From positions 3,233,411 through 3,297,410 of the forward strand of contig NZ_CP078078.1 of assembly GCF_023101205.1 (NCBI RefSeq): a stretch of DNA of 64,000 bases, written 5' to 3'. Every line of letters starts with the position of its first letter. The stretch's first letter is position 1. Under the pieces are notes generated by a model. The model did not search any database and had not been told where the DNA came from. It worked only from the letters and a program-made list of their open reading frames with translations. This DNA is from Microbacterium aurugineum. Its GTDB lineage: Bacteria; Actinomycetota; Actinomycetes; Actinomycetales; Microbacteriaceae. Made by a program: the position numbers and the translations under genes. This document shows, piece after piece, positions 1 through 9,432 of this stretch.

Positions 1-921
1 CATGCCGGTGGCGAGGATCATGTCGCGCGTCTCCTTGTCCGGATACTCGACGAGGAGCGTGACGAGGGTCGCGCCGTCCTCCTCGTACAGGTTCAGGTCG
101 TTGAGGGTCTCGGTCGGCATGCCCTGCATCCGCTCGGTGCTGACCGCGCGGCGCGGGGCGTCGATCAGCAGCGCCTCGCCCTCGAAGCCGAACGGCTGCC
201 CCTCGGTGTCGCCCACCGGTGCCCAGGAGTTCCGGTACGACTGGCCCACCTCGGTGGCGGCGACGCACTCCGTCATCTCCCAGCCGTCGGGGCCAAGCAT
301 CCACTGGCGGATGAGCTCGGGCTCGAAGTGCGCGCGCCAGACCAACTCGCGCGGCCCCTCGACGAGGCGGGTGATGCGCACGTGCGTGTCGTCGAGCAGC
401 TCCACACGGGTGCCCTTGCCCTGCGCGTAGGCGCGGAGGTCCTGCAGAACGGCGTCGAGCTGCGCCATCGCCATCTTGATGCCCTCGACCTGGCCCATCT
501 CGACGACCTGCTCGAGCGCATCGACCGAGTCGAAGTGACTCGTCGTGACCATGCGCGTGCCGTCGGCGGTGGACTCGAAGGCGAACGACATGCGCTGCGC
601 CGGGAAGCCGTCGAGCGGTGTGCCGTCTTCATCGACGAAGGAGTCGATGACCTCGAAGCCGCGGGGCTCGTCGATCGATACGAACTCCCACGATCCGGAA
701 GACTTCTCGCCGCGCGGGCCGTTCATCGAGTAGACGGCGCGGCCGCCGACGGTGTGGTCCCAGGCGGTGAACGTGGCCGGCCACCCGGGAGGGCCCCAGA
801 AGCGCTCGAGCTGACGCGGGTCGGAGTATGCGCTCCACACCCGCTCGATGGGGGCGGCGAAGTCGGCGACGACGGTCATCGTCAGGTTCTCGGTGTCGGT
901 GGTGACATCGGTGACGGGCAT
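1..921 (-). CDS. Two-domain SRPBCC/AHSA1-type protein, partial (C-terminus beyond left edge)
   Basis: The reading frame is open from an ATG at 921 to the window edge and gives at least 307 residues. Two SRPBCC (START-like, AHSA1 family) modules are visible in tandem. The first covers about residues 10-145 and contains FAAPIERVWSAYSDP and FWGPPGWPATF. The second starts near residue 165 with ITRLVEGPRELVWRAHFEPE. Proteins of this family bind hydrophobic ligands in a deep cavity, but the ligand here is unknown. The gene begins one base after the stop of the upstream arsR-type gene, so the two are almost certainly co-transcribed and self-regulated. ArsR-SRPBCC pairs are common in actinobacteria. 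The call is firm for the family and open for function. Confidence 0.85.
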   Translation of the reverse strand, partial: MPVTDVTTDTENLTMTVVADFAAPIERVWSAYSDPRQLERFWGPPGWPATFTAWDHTVGGRAVYSMNGPRGEKSSGSWEFVSIDEPRGFEVIDSFVDEDGTPLDGFPAQRMSFAFESTADGTRMVTTSHFDSVDALEQVVEMGQVEGIKMAMAQLDAVLQDLRAYAQGKGTRVELLDDTHVRITRLVEGPRELVWRAHFEPELIRQWMLGPDGWEMTECVAATEVGQSYRNSWAPVGDTEGQPFGFEGEALLIDAPRRAVSTERMQGMPTETLNDLNLYEEDGATLVTLLVEYPDKETRDMILATGM

Positions 922-922
922 T

Positions 923-1312
923 TCAGTCTCCTTGTTGCGGGTTCGTGGTGCCGGTGGTGTCGGCGGGACCTGACCGAGGCGTCTCGGCCAGCAGGTCGTC
1001 GAGTCGGGCGATGCGCGATCGCCACAGCTCTTCGTATCGGGCGAGGAGCGCCCTGGCGCGGGCGATCATCTCGGGGTTCGCGCGGACGAGCCGCTCGCGT
1101 CCCTCGGCGCGCTTGACGATGAGGTTCGCGGCCTCGAGCACGGCGACGTGCTTCTGCACCGCAGCGAACGACATCTCGTATTCGGTGGCGAGGGTCGAGA
1201 CGGACTGCTCCCGCTCGATCGTCCGGCGCAGGATGTCGCGCCGGGTCGACGTCGCCAGTGCGTGGAACACACGGTCGACCTCCGCTTCGCTCAACTCCGT
1301 TTGTACAACCAT
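923..1312 (-). CDS. ArsR-family winged-helix repressor
   Basis: This 129-residue protein has an ArsR-type winged helix over about residues 10-90. VDRVFHALATSTRRDILRR is the usual first helix and SFAAVQKHVAVLEAANLI the recognition helix. No cysteine cluster for metal sensing is visible, which is typical of the ArsR subfamily that accompanies SRPBCC genes. The start codon lies inside a perfect inverted repeat, and a consensus promoter ends just before it, so the transcript is probably leaderless and autorepressed. Its stop is separated by one base from the SRPBCC start. It is probably a local repressor of this two-gene operon; the inducer is unknown. Confidence 0.9.
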   Translation of the reverse strand: MVVQTELSEAEVDRVFHALATSTRRDILRRTIEREQSVSTLATEYEMSFAAVQKHVAVLEAANLIVKRAEGRERLVRANPEMIARARALLARYEELWRSRIARLDDLLAETPRSGPADTTGTTNPQQGD

Positions 1313-1349
1313 TTGGTTGTACGTTAGACCTGCGCGAAGACCCTGTCAA
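1303..1349 (-). promoter_or_regulatory. Leaderless promoter with overlapping ArsR operator
   Basis: Read on the minus strand there is a perfect -35 TTGACA (1344-1349), a 17-bp spacer and a -10 TAACGT (1321-1326). The predicted start of transcription falls at or next to the ATG at 1312. A perfect inverted repeat GTACAACC-N4-GGTTGTAC (1303-1322) spans the transcription start and the start codon, which is where an ArsR repressor would block initiation. Confidence 0.8.
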
Positions 1350-1352
1350 GAG

Positions 1353-2048
1353 TCAGTCGACCGTCAGGCCCAGCAGGCGGTACCCCATCCCGGGCTCGGT
1401 GATGATGTGCACCGGCTCCGACGGCGTGTCCTCGAGCTTCTTGCGGAGCTGCGACACGTACAGACGCAGGTACCCGGTGTCCTCGATGTGCTCGTTGCCC
1501 CAGATGGCCGTGAGGAGCGTCTGCCGAGTGACGAGCTTGCCGGCGTTGCGGATGAGGATGTCGATCATCTGCCACTCCGTCGGGGTGAGCCGGATCTGCC
1601 GGTTGCCGTCGGAGGACTCGCGGGAGACGCTGCGTGCGGCGAGATCGATGGTGATGTCTCCGAGCCGGACGAGGGGAAGTGCTTCTTCCTGGGGCACCCG
1701 GCGGGTCAGGGCTCTGATCCGGGCGAGGAGCTCCTCGACGGCGAAAGGCTTGGTGATGTAGTCGTCGGCGCCGGCGTCGAGCGCCTCGACCTTGTCGGAG
1801 GCACCCGCCCGCCCCGAGACGACGAGGATCGGCGCCGCGGACCATCCGCGAATTCCATGGATCACCTCGATCCCGTCGAGCTTCGGCATACCCAGATCGA
1901 GGAGGAACAGGTCTGCGTGGTGATCGATGGCCGCGGCGATGGCGGCGGCGCCATCCGATGCCGTGACCACGTCGTATCCCTTGGCCGTGAGGGTGATGCG
2001 GAGCGCGCGCAGGATCTGCGGGTCGTCGTCTGCGATGAGGATCTTCAC
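1353..2048 (-). CDS. kdpE: KdpE, response regulator of the K+ transport operon
   Basis: This 231-residue OmpR/PhoB-type response regulator has a receiver domain (residues 1-115) with the acidic pocket ADDDP at 6-10, the phospho-acceptor Asp51 (LLDLGMP) and Lys100 (ITKPF). It is followed by a winged-helix DNA-binding domain containing LTPTEWQMIDILIRNAGK. It is the last gene of the kdp operon and overlaps kdpD by 4 bp (ATGA), which implies translational coupling. It receives phosphate from KdpD and activates kdp transcription when K+ is scarce. Length and context leave little doubt. Confidence 0.96.
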   Translation of the reverse strand: MKILIADDDPQILRALRITLTAKGYDVVTASDGAAAIAAAIDHHADLFLLDLGMPKLDGIEVIHGIRGWSAAPILVVSGRAGASDKVEALDAGADDYITKPFAVEELLARIRALTRRVPQEEALPLVRLGDITIDLAARSVSRESSDGNRQIRLTPTEWQMIDILIRNAGKLVTRQTLLTAIWGNEHIEDTGYLRLYVSQLRKKLEDTPSEPVHIITEPGMGYRLLGLTVD

Positions 2049-4549
2049 TCGGTCTCCTCCGATGTGCCGGGTGCGGGCATGGTGGCGGGCAGCGCGATGA
2101 CCATGGTCAGTCCGCCGCCGGGGGTGTCCTCCGGGGTGAGCGTCCCGTGCATGGCTTCGACGAAGCCTCGGGAGAGCGCGAGGCCGAGCCCGAGACCGGA
2201 CGAGTTGTCGGTGTCACCGAGGCGCTGGAACGGGACGAAGATGTCGTCGCGCTTCTCGGCCGGGACACCGGGCCCGCGGTCGATGATGCGGATCTCGAGG
2301 TGATCACCGAAAGTGCTGGTGCTGACGTGCACGGGCACGTCCGGAGGGGAGTACCGGTGGGCGTTGGTGAGCAGGTTGACGACCACACGCTGCAGCAGCA
2401 CCGGATCCGCCTGCGCCACCGCGTCCCCGTGATGGAGCGCGAGCGTGACGTCGGTGGGACCGAGCTGGAGTTCGTCGAGAGCGGGGGCGATCACCTCGGC
2501 CGGATCGGTCGGGATGTCGGCGATCGCGAGCACCCCGGTCTGGAGGCGGCTGACGTCGAGCAGATCCGTCACCAGCGTCGCGAGCGCGGTGAGGCTCTCG
2601 TCCGCGGTGTCGAGCAGCTCCTGCTTGTCGCGCCGGTCCAGATCGGGTCCCGCAGCGCGCAAGCCGCCGACGGCGGCGGCAGCAGCGGCGAGCGGGCGAC
2701 GCAGGTCATGGCTCAGCGCAGAGAGCAGAGCTCCGCGCACACGGTCGGAGGCTGCGATCGGCTCGATCTCCTTCGCGGTTCTCTCGAGGCGCTGGTGCTC
2801 GAGCGCCGCGGCGAGCTGAGCGGTCATGACCGCCAGCAGTCGACGCTCGGACGCTGCCACATCGCCCCCGTGGAGTTCGAGCACAGCGTGGTCACCGATG
2901 CGGCTGTCGGTGTGGCGGTTGTCCGCCAGGGGTTCCCCGGCGCGCGCGATGACCTCGTCGCCACGCATCAGACGGACTCCCGCGAGGTGGAACGCCTCCC
3001 GCGTGCGGTCGATGAGCGCCTGTATCGCGTTCTCGCCGCGGAGCACGCTGCCGGCGATCGTCTGGATCAGCTCGGACTCTGCGGCAGACCGCCGCGCGGC
3101 GCGCGTGTATCGGGCGGCGCGATCGACGATGAAGCTGACCATGCTGGCGATGATGACGTACAGGACGAGCGCCAGCAGGTGGTGCGGCTCGTGGATGTGG
3201 ATCGTGTAGAGGGGCTCGACGAAGAGGAAGTCCAGGGTGAGCCCGGACAGGACCGCGGCGAACAGCGCCGGCCAGATACCGCCGACCAGCGCGACGATCA
3301 CGACGAGCAGCTGGTAGCTCAGCACATCGGTCGTGATCGATTCGGGGCTGCGGAAGAAGCTGAGGAAGAACGTCAGCAGCGGGCCGCCGAGGAGCGCGAC
3401 GAGGAAGCCGAGTACGCGGCGCTTGCGGGTCAGCGCCCCGGTGAGCGGCGGCAGCGCGAAGCGACGACCCGCGGCGGAGTGATTGACCATGTGCACGTCG
3501 ATGTCACCGGACTCGCGCACGACGGTCGCGCCGATGCCCGGGCCGGTGAACGCCGCCGTGAAGCGTCCGCGCCGACTGGCACCGAGCACGAGTTGGGTGG
3601 CGTTGACGGATCGTGCGAACTCGACCAGGGCGGTCGGGATGTCCTCGCCGACGACCTGATGGTAGGTGCCGTTGAGCTTCTCGACGAGGGCGCGCTGCTC
3701 CGTCAGCACGACCGGGTTCGCCGCGCGCAGGCCGTCCTGGCTGGTGATGTGCACGGCCATCAGCTCGCCGCCGGCCGACCGCGCCGCGATCCGGGACCCG
3801 CGCCGCAGAAGGGTCTCTCCCTCCGCTCCTCCGGTGAGGGCGACGACGACGCGCTCCCGCGCCTCCCAGGTGCTGTCGATGCCGTGCTCAGCGCGATACC
3901 CCTTGAGCGCCTGGTCGACCTCATCGGCCAGCCAGATGAGGGCGAGCTCGCGAAGCGCGGTGAGGTTGCCCAGGCGGAAGTAGTTCGACAGCGCGGCATC
4001 GATGCGTTCGGCCGGGTAGACGAATCCGCCGGAGAGACGATCGCGAAGCGCCTGCGGGGCGAGGTCGATGACCTCTATCTGATCGGCGCTGCGCAGCACG
4101 TTGTCGGGTACGGTTTCACGTTGCGGCACGCCGGTGATCTGTTCGACGACGTCGTTGAGGGATTCGATGTGCTGGATGTTGAGCGTGGAGATCACATCGA
4201 TCCCCGCGGCGAGGAGTTCCTCGACGTCCTCCCAGCGCTTCTCGTTGCGGGAGCCGGGTGCGTTGGTGTGGGCGAGCTCATCGACGAGCGCGACGGAGGG
4301 CGCTCGGGTCAAGAGCGCAGCGAGATCCATCTCCTCGAGTTCGACGCCACGGTGGCCCACGTTCATCCGAGGGATCGCCGGGAGCCCGTCGGTCATGGTC
4401 GCGGTGGCCGCACGGCCGTGCGTCTCGACGATGCCGATGACGACGTCCTTGCCCTCAGCGAGGAGCCGGCGCCCCTCTTCGAGCATGGTGTAGGTCTTGC
4501 CGACGCCGGGGGCGGCGCCGAGCAGCACACGAAGCCGCCCCCGAGTCAT
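2045..4549 (-). CDS. kdpD: KdpD, K+/turgor sensor histidine kinase
   Basis: The protein has 834 residues with the full KdpD layout. The N-terminal KdpD domain has a Walker A GAAPGVGKT at 11-19 and DELAHTNAPGSR near 90-101. A USP-like domain lies at about 230-345. Four closely spaced membrane helices lie at about 380-480, followed by a short GAF-like stretch. The H-box LSHDLRRPL has the phospho-acceptor His at 614, and the HATPase part has N-box NLLTNAHRYSPP (about 725) and G-box DRGPGVP (about 757). It is slightly shorter than the E. coli enzyme (894). It starts 2 bases after the kdpC stop and overlaps kdpE by 4 bp. Confidence 0.96.
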   Translation of the reverse strand: MTRGRLRVLLGAAPGVGKTYTMLEEGRRLLAEGKDVVIGIVETHGRAATATMTDGLPAIPRMNVGHRGVELEEMDLAALLTRAPSVALVDELAHTNAPGSRNEKRWEDVEELLAAGIDVISTLNIQHIESLNDVVEQITGVPQRETVPDNVLRSADQIEVIDLAPQALRDRLSGGFVYPAERIDAALSNYFRLGNLTALRELALIWLADEVDQALKGYRAEHGIDSTWEARERVVVALTGGAEGETLLRRGSRIAARSAGGELMAVHITSQDGLRAANPVVLTEQRALVEKLNGTYHQVVGEDIPTALVEFARSVNATQLVLGASRRGRFTAAFTGPGIGATVVRESGDIDVHMVNHSAAGRRFALPPLTGALTRKRRVLGFLVALLGGPLLTFFLSFFRSPESITTDVLSYQLLVVIVALVGGIWPALFAAVLSGLTLDFLFVEPLYTIHIHEPHHLLALVLYVIIASMVSFIVDRAARYTRAARRSAAESELIQTIAGSVLRGENAIQALIDRTREAFHLAGVRLMRGDEVIARAGEPLADNRHTDSRIGDHAVLELHGGDVAASERRLLAVMTAQLAAALEHQRLERTAKEIEPIAASDRVRGALLSALSHDLRRPLAAAAAAVGGLRAAGPDLDRRDKQELLDTADESLTALATLVTDLLDVSRLQTGVLAIADIPTDPAEVIAPALDELQLGPTDVTLALHHGDAVAQADPVLLQRVVVNLLTNAHRYSPPDVPVHVSTSTFGDHLEIRIIDRGPGVPAEKRDDIFVPFQRLGDTDNSSGLGLGLALSRGFVEAMHGTLTPEDTPGGGLTMVIALPATMPAPGTSEETE

Positions 4550-4551
4550 GC

Positions 4552-5166
4552 TCAGCCTGCCGACTCGTCGAGTGCGAGGTTGAGCTCGGCGACGTTGACG
4601 ACCGACTCCCCGAGGTACCCGAGGTTGGGAGCGCTCGTGGCGGCCTCCACCGCCGCGGCGACCTCGTCCTCCGATATCCCGCGCGCGTCGGCGACGCGGG
4701 CGATCTGGATCTGCGCGTAGGCCGGGCTGATGTGCGGGTCGAGGCCGGAACTCGACGAGGTCACCGCGTCTGCGGGCACCGCGGACTCGTCGACCCCGTT
4801 GAACTCGGCGATCTGTGCCTTGCGTTCGGCGATCGCCGCGACGAGGTCCTCGTTCTCCGGCCCCTGGTTGGTGCCGGACGACGCCGTGCCGTCATAGCCG
4901 TCACCGGCCGCCGACGGCCTGCTCTGGAAGTACTCCGGAAGCGGGTTGCCCTCCTCGTCGGTGAACGACTGACCGAGGAGCGAGGATCCGACGACGTCCC
5001 CGCCCTTCGAGACGAGGGCTGAGCCGTTCGCCTGTGCGGGGAATGCGAGCTGCCCGATGCCGGTGATGAGCAGGGTGTAGCCGATGCCGAGGACCACGGT
5101 GAACATGAGCATCGCGCGAACCGCGACCCAGAGGGTGCGGCCGCCGCTGCGTGTTCCAGCGTTCAT
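4552..5166 (-). CDS. kdpC: KdpC, K+-transporting ATPase subunit C
   Basis: The 204-residue protein has one N-terminal membrane helix (about residues 15-37) and a periplasmic-side domain with QSRPSAAGDGYDGTASSGTN and the conserved SSSGLDPHISPAYAQIQIAR segment. KdpC stabilises KdpA-KdpB and is needed for an active pump. It sits between kdpB (23-bp gap) and kdpD (2-bp gap) in the standard order. The ATG at 5166 is preceded by an AAGGAG-like site. Confidence 0.96.
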   Translation of the reverse strand: MNAGTRSGGRTLWVAVRAMLMFTVVLGIGYTLLITGIGQLAFPAQANGSALVSKGGDVVGSSLLGQSFTDEEGNPLPEYFQSRPSAAGDGYDGTASSGTNQGPENEDLVAAIAERKAQIAEFNGVDESAVPADAVTSSSSGLDPHISPAYAQIQIARVADARGISEDEVAAAVEAATSAPNLGYLGESVVNVAELNLALDESAG

Positions 5167-5189
5167 GAGTGTGCGATCTCCTTGTCAGA

Positions 5190-7346
5190 TCAGAAGCCGG
5201 GGATCAGGCGCACGAGCAGGTCGATGAGCCAGATGCCGATGAAGGGTGTGATGATGCCGCCGAGTCCGTATACGGCGAGGTTGCGTCCGAGGATCTTCGA
5301 GGCGTTGAGCGGGCGGTACTTCACTCCTCGCAGGGCGAGCGGCACGAGGAAGACGATCACGATGGCGTTGAAGATCACCGCGGACAGCACCGCCGATGCC
5401 GGAGAGTGCAACCCCATGACGTTCAGCACCGCGAGCTGCGGGAAGACGCCCATGAAGATGGCCGGGATGATGGCGAAGTACTTCGCGATGTCGTTCGCGA
5501 TCGAGAACGTGGTCAGCGCGCCGCGCGTGATGAGCAGCTGCTTCCCGATCGCGACGATGTCGATGAGCTTCGTCGGGTCGGAATCGAGGTCGACCATGTT
5601 GCCGGCTTCCTTCGCGGCCGACGTTCCCGTGTTCATCGCCACACCCACGTCGGCCTGCGCGAGCGCGGGCGCATCGTTGGTGCCGTCGCCGGTCATCGCC
5701 ACCAGGTTGCCGCCGTCCTGCTCCTTGCGGATGTACGCCAGCTTCTGCTCAGGCGTCGCCTCGGCGAGGAAGTCGTCGACTCCCGCCTCCGTGGCGATCG
5801 CCGCGGCCGTCAGCGGATTGTCACCGGTGACCATGACGGTGCGGATGCCCATCGCGCGGAGTTCGGCGAACCGCTCGGTCAGCCCCTCCTTGACGATGTC
5901 CTTCAGGTGGATGACGCCGAGCACCCGGCGACGACCGTCGGCCGCCTTCACGGCGACGACCAGAGGCGTCCCGCCGGACTGCGAGATGTGCTGGACGTGC
6001 TCATCCAGCTCGGCGAGTTCGCTGCTCGGCAGACGCGCGCCGTCCTCCTCCAGCCACGCGGTGATGGCGCTGCCCGCGCCCTTGCGGATCTGCGTCCCGT
6101 CGTCGAGGTCCAGTCCCGACATGCGGGTCTGAGCCGTGAACGGGACGATCTCACCGCCGGCATCCGCCACGACGTCGACGCCTTCGGCACGTGCCAGGTC
6201 GACGATCGACTTGCCCTCGGGCGTCGGGTCGGCGAGCGACGACTTCGCGGCCGCCTCGATGAGCTCTCGCTCCTGGACGCCGTCGATGCGGACGAACGCG
6301 CTCGCACGGCGGTTTCCGTACGTGATCGTGCCCGTCTTGTCGAGCAGCAGTGTCGTGACGTCGCCCGCGGCCTCGACCGCGCGACCGGACATCGCGAGGA
6401 CGTTGCGCTGCACCAGGCGATCCATACCGGCGATGCCGATGGCGGACAGGAGGGCACCGATCGTGGTCGGGATGAGGCAGACGAGCAGCGCGATGAGAAC
6501 GGTGATGCTCGCGGGGCTCGCCGGGTAGGAGGCGATCGGGTTCAGTGTGAGTGCGACGACCACGAACACGATCGACAACGACGCGAGAAGGATGTTCAAC
6601 GCGATCTCGTTGGGGGTGCGCTGGCGCGCGGCCCCCTCGACGAGAGCGATCATCCGATCGACGAACGTCTCCCCCGGTTTCGAGGTGATGCGCACGACGA
6701 TGCGATCCGAGAGCACGCGCGTGCCGCCGGTGACCGCTGACCGATCTCCCCCGGATTCGCGCACGACGGGGGCGGACTCGCCGGTGATCGCGGACTCGTC
6801 GACGCTCGCGATACCCCACACGATGTCACCGTCGCCGGGGATCAGCTCACCGGCGGACACGACGACCGTGTCCCCCAGGCGGAGATCCGCGGAGGAGACA
6901 TCGGAGATGCGCGCGGCCTCCGCAGAACCGTCGTTCGCCGGGTCATAGTCGTCGACGCGGTGGGCGGTGGTGCTGGTACGGGTCTTGCGCAGCGTGTCGG
7001 CCTGCGCCTTGCCGCGTCCTTCGGCGATCGACTCGGCCAGATTGGCGAAGACGACCGTGAGCCACAGCCACACCGCGATGATCCCGGTGAAGGACCACGG
7101 GACGCTGCTGCCACCCGACGTCGCGGGGCCGCCCAGGAAGGGCTCGGCGACGGCGAGCAGCGTGGTGAGGGCGGCGCCGACCCACACGATGAACATGACG
7201 GGATTGCGCCATTGGGCACGCGGGTCGACCTTGCGCAGCGCGCCCGGGAGGGCAGCTCGCACTTGCGCCCAGGTGAGCGTCTTGCGCGGTGCGGGTGGGG
7301 TCGCCTCGGATGTCTCGGGCGACGGGGTGTGCGTGATGGTGGACAT
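5190..7346 (-). CDS. kdpB: KdpB, catalytic P-type ATPase subunit of the K+ pump
   Basis: The subunit has 718 residues from the ATG at 7346, chosen because it lies 2 bp after the kdpA stop; the frame stays open further upstream only as a shadow inside kdpA. It carries the actuator motif TGES (188-191), the phosphorylated Asp336 in DKTGTIT, and the hinge [10 protein letters not shown]. Membrane helices lie near 50-100, 250-310 and in the C-terminal 120 residues. The enzyme hydrolyses ATP to energise K+ uptake through KdpA. Confidence 0.97.
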   Translation of the reverse strand: MSTITHTPSPETSEATPPAPRKTLTWAQVRAALPGALRKVDPRAQWRNPVMFIVWVGAALTTLLAVAEPFLGGPATSGGSSVPWSFTGIIAVWLWLTVVFANLAESIAEGRGKAQADTLRKTRTSTTAHRVDDYDPANDGSAEAARISDVSSADLRLGDTVVVSAGELIPGDGDIVWGIASVDESAITGESAPVVRESGGDRSAVTGGTRVLSDRIVVRITSKPGETFVDRMIALVEGAARQRTPNEIALNILLASLSIVFVVVALTLNPIASYPASPASITVLIALLVCLIPTTIGALLSAIGIAGMDRLVQRNVLAMSGRAVEAAGDVTTLLLDKTGTITYGNRRASAFVRIDGVQERELIEAAAKSSLADPTPEGKSIVDLARAEGVDVVADAGGEIVPFTAQTRMSGLDLDDGTQIRKGAGSAITAWLEEDGARLPSSELAELDEHVQHISQSGGTPLVVAVKAADGRRRVLGVIHLKDIVKEGLTERFAELRAMGIRTVMVTGDNPLTAAAIATEAGVDDFLAEATPEQKLAYIRKEQDGGNLVAMTGDGTNDAPALAQADVGVAMNTGTSAAKEAGNMVDLDSDPTKLIDIVAIGKQLLITRGALTTFSIANDIAKYFAIIPAIFMGVFPQLAVLNVMGLHSPASAVLSAVIFNAIVIVFLVPLALRGVKYRPLNASKILGRNLAVYGLGGIITPFIGIWLIDLLVRLIPGF

Positions 7347-7348
7347 GG

Positions 7349-9019
7349 TTACAGCAGCCCTTCCGCCAGGGGACCCAGCGTGAGAACGGGGAAGAAGACG
7401 AGTGCGGTCACCAGGACCGCGGTGCCGACGGTGAGACCGATGAAGAGCGGTCGATGCGTCGGCAGCGTGCCCGCCGTGGCGGGGACCTTGTCCTGCGCGG
7501 CCAGCGAACCGGCCAGGGCCAGGACGAGGGCGATCGGCAGGAACCGTCCGAGGAGCATTGCGACACCGAGTGCTGCCGTCAGCCACGGCGTGCTCGCGGT
7601 CAGGCCCGCGAAGGCGGATCCGTTGTTGTTCGCTGCGGAGGCGAACGCGTAGATCACCTCGGAGAGGCCGTGCGAACCGCTGTTCGCGAGCGATTCGTCG
7701 ATGATGCTGCCGCGGAGCGCGGGAATCGCGAAGCTGAGGGCGACGCCCCCGAGCACGAGGATCGGCATCACGAGGATGTACATGCTCGCGAGCTTCATCT
7801 CGCGCGGCCCGATCTTCTTCCCGAGGTACTCCGGCGTGCGTCCGACGAGCAAGCCGGCGACGAAGACGGCGATCACGGCGATGATGAGCATCCCGTACAG
7901 GCCGGCACCCACACCACCGGGCGCGATCTCGCCGAGCAGCATGTTGACCATCGGCATCATTCCGCCGAGAGCCGTATAGGAGTCGTGCATCGAGTTCACC
8001 GACCCCGTCGAGGTGAGCGTGGTGGTCGACGCGTAGAGCACCGACTGCACGAGCCCGAACCGCGCCTCCTTGCCTTCCATCGCGGCGCCGGCGAGTTCCG
8101 GAGCCGAACCGCGGCCCGCGAACTCGAACGCCGCGAGAGCGAAGGTCGACGCGAGGAACAGCGTTCCCATGACGGAGAGGATCGCGTATCCCTGACGGTT
8201 GTCGCCGACGATCCTGCCGAACGTCCGCGGCAGGGAGAAGGGGATCAGCAGGATCAGGAAGCACTGCAGCAGGCTCGTCCACGCCGCGGGGTTCTCGAAG
8301 GGGTGGGATGCGTTCGCGTTGTAGAAGCCGCCGCCGTTCGTGCCGATCTCCTTGATCGCCTCCTGAGAGGCGACGGGACCACCGGGGATCGTCTGCGTGC
8401 CACCGGAGACCGTGCTCACATCGACGTAGCCGTTGAAGTTCTGCACGACGCCGCCGGCGATCAGGACGATGGCCGCGATGATCGACAGCGGGAGCAGGAT
8501 GCGGAAGGTACCGCGGACGAGGTCGACCCAGAAGTTGCCGATGACGCCGGATCGACGGTACGCGAAGCCGCGCACGAGCGCGATCGCGACGGCGATTCCG
8601 GTCGCTGCCGACACGAAGTTCTGCACCGCGAGACCGGCGAACTGCACGGTGTACGACAGCGCCTCACCCGAATAGGCCTGCCAGTTCGTGTTAGTCACGA
8701 AGGAGATCGCGGTGTTGAACGCCACCCCCGACTCGACGTTCTCGTTGCCGAGGGCGTACGGAAACCACTGCTGCGTGCGCTGGAGCGCGAAGAGCAGCAG
8801 GACGCCCACGATCGAGAAGGAGAGAACCGAACGCAGATATGCCTGCCAGGACTGCTCGCGCTTCGGATCGACGCCGATGACTTTGTAGATGCCGCGCTCG
8901 ACACCCCAGTCCTTCGTCGTCGTGAAGGTCCAGGCCATGTAGTCGCCGACCGGCCTGTAGACGAGGGCGAGGGCGAGGGCGAGGGTGGCGACGCTCGCGA
9001 TGAGGAAGCCCCACTCCAT
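7349..9019 (-). CDS. kdpA: KdpA, K+-translocating subunit
   Basis: The 556-residue membrane protein matches KdpA of the SKT superfamily. It has about ten membrane helices, a [23 protein letters not shown] filter segment and a second pseudo-repeat containing [18 protein letters not shown]. It begins with ATG at 9019, overlapping the kdpF stop by one base (TGATG), so translation of the two is coupled. KdpA forms the high-affinity K+ path of the complex. Confidence 0.97.
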   Translation of the reverse strand: MEWGFLIASVATLALALALVYRPVGDYMAWTFTTTKDWGVERGIYKVIGVDPKREQSWQAYLRSVLSFSIVGVLLLFALQRTQQWFPYALGNENVESGVAFNTAISFVTNTNWQAYSGEALSYTVQFAGLAVQNFVSAATGIAVAIALVRGFAYRRSGVIGNFWVDLVRGTFRILLPLSIIAAIVLIAGGVVQNFNGYVDVSTVSGGTQTIPGGPVASQEAIKEIGTNGGGFYNANASHPFENPAAWTSLLQCFLILLIPFSLPRTFGRIVGDNRQGYAILSVMGTLFLASTFALAAFEFAGRGSAPELAGAAMEGKEARFGLVQSVLYASTTTLTSTGSVNSMHDSYTALGGMMPMVNMLLGEIAPGGVGAGLYGMLIIAVIAVFVAGLLVGRTPEYLGKKIGPREMKLASMYILVMPILVLGGVALSFAIPALRGSIIDESLANSGSHGLSEVIYAFASAANNNGSAFAGLTASTPWLTAALGVAMLLGRFLPIALVLALAGSLAAQDKVPATAGTLPTHRPLFIGLTVGTAVLVTALVFFPVLTLGPLAEGLL

Positions 9020-9108
9020 CAGAAACGCTCCGGCTTCACGAGGGCGAACACCAGGTAGACGACAGCAGCGACGCCGAGCACGGTCGCGAGAAGCTCGAAC
9101 ACGATCAC
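9019..9108 (-). CDS. kdpF: KdpF, 29-residue stabilising subunit
   Basis: A GTG at 9108 preceded by a GGAG element opens a 29-codon frame encoding a single membrane helix. It begins [16 protein letters not shown] and ends FALVKPERF, with the [17 protein letters not shown] tail typical of KdpF. The length equals the family's usual 29 residues. The stop overlaps the kdpA start by one base. KdpF packs against KdpA and stabilises the complex. Confidence 0.88.
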   Translation of the reverse strand: MIVFELLATVLGVAAVVYLVFALVKPERF

Positions 9109-9200
9109 AGCTTCTCCACCGCCTTCCCGACGAGGCCGACGGTCACGAACAGGACGATCACGCCCAGCACGTAGACGAGGTCAAGCACAGAGAGCTCCAT
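9105..9200 (-). CDS. 31-residue single-helix membrane protein, first ORF of the kdp operon
   Basis: An ATG at 9200 opens a 31-codon frame beginning [18 protein letters not shown] and ending [10 protein letters not shown]. It has one hydrophobic helix of about 18 residues flanked by an acidic N-terminus and a basic C-terminus. Its stop overlaps the kdpF GTG start (GTGA), the coupling seen at other junctions of this operon, which argues that it is translated. The site before the ATG is not a strong Shine-Dalgarno. It may be a second KdpF-like accessory peptide. I do not recognise a named family. Confidence 0.6.
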   Translation of the reverse strand: MELSVLDLVYVLGVIVLFVTVGLVGKAVEKL

Positions 9201-9380
9201 TCAGGCTGCGGCGATCGCCGGGCGGCGACCGCGCGTCTCGAGGACGCAACACCTGATACAACACCCCTCGGTGCCCCTGCTTTGACCGCCCTTACAGAAC
9301 CCATACGACGATCCCGGCGACCCTCACGGGGCGCTCACAGGATCGTCGGATCGTCGCTTCCTCGTCCTCCACCGGGAGGG

Positions 9381-9409
9381 CGCTCCTCGCGTCGACGACG
9401 CGAGGAGCG
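9381..9409 (-). terminator. Hairpin after the ABC importer operon
   Basis: A perfect 13-bp stem with a 3-base loop (left arm 9381-9393, right arm 9397-9409) follows the ATP-binding gene that ends at 9433. No T-run follows, as is usual in high-GC actinobacteria. The 180 bases from here to the kdp leader (9200) show no gene and no promoter I would trust. Confidence 0.6.
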
Positions 9410-9432
9410 GGAGGGGGAAACGCGCTCGAGGC

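Noticed and set aside
2147..4720. Long plus-strand frame opposite kdpD (over 850 codons)
   Set aside because: Composition is Arg/Glu/Asp-rich typical of antisense shadows in high-GC DNA, and kdpD has all its motifs.
5169..6740. Long plus-strand frame opposite kdpB
   Set aside because: It is a shadow frame with repetitive charged residues and no domain pattern.
5190..8282. A single 1030-codon frame across kdpB and part of kdpA
   Set aside because: The kdpB part starts at 7346; the upstream extension is an alternative frame inside kdpA with low-complexity Arg-rich composition, not a fusion.
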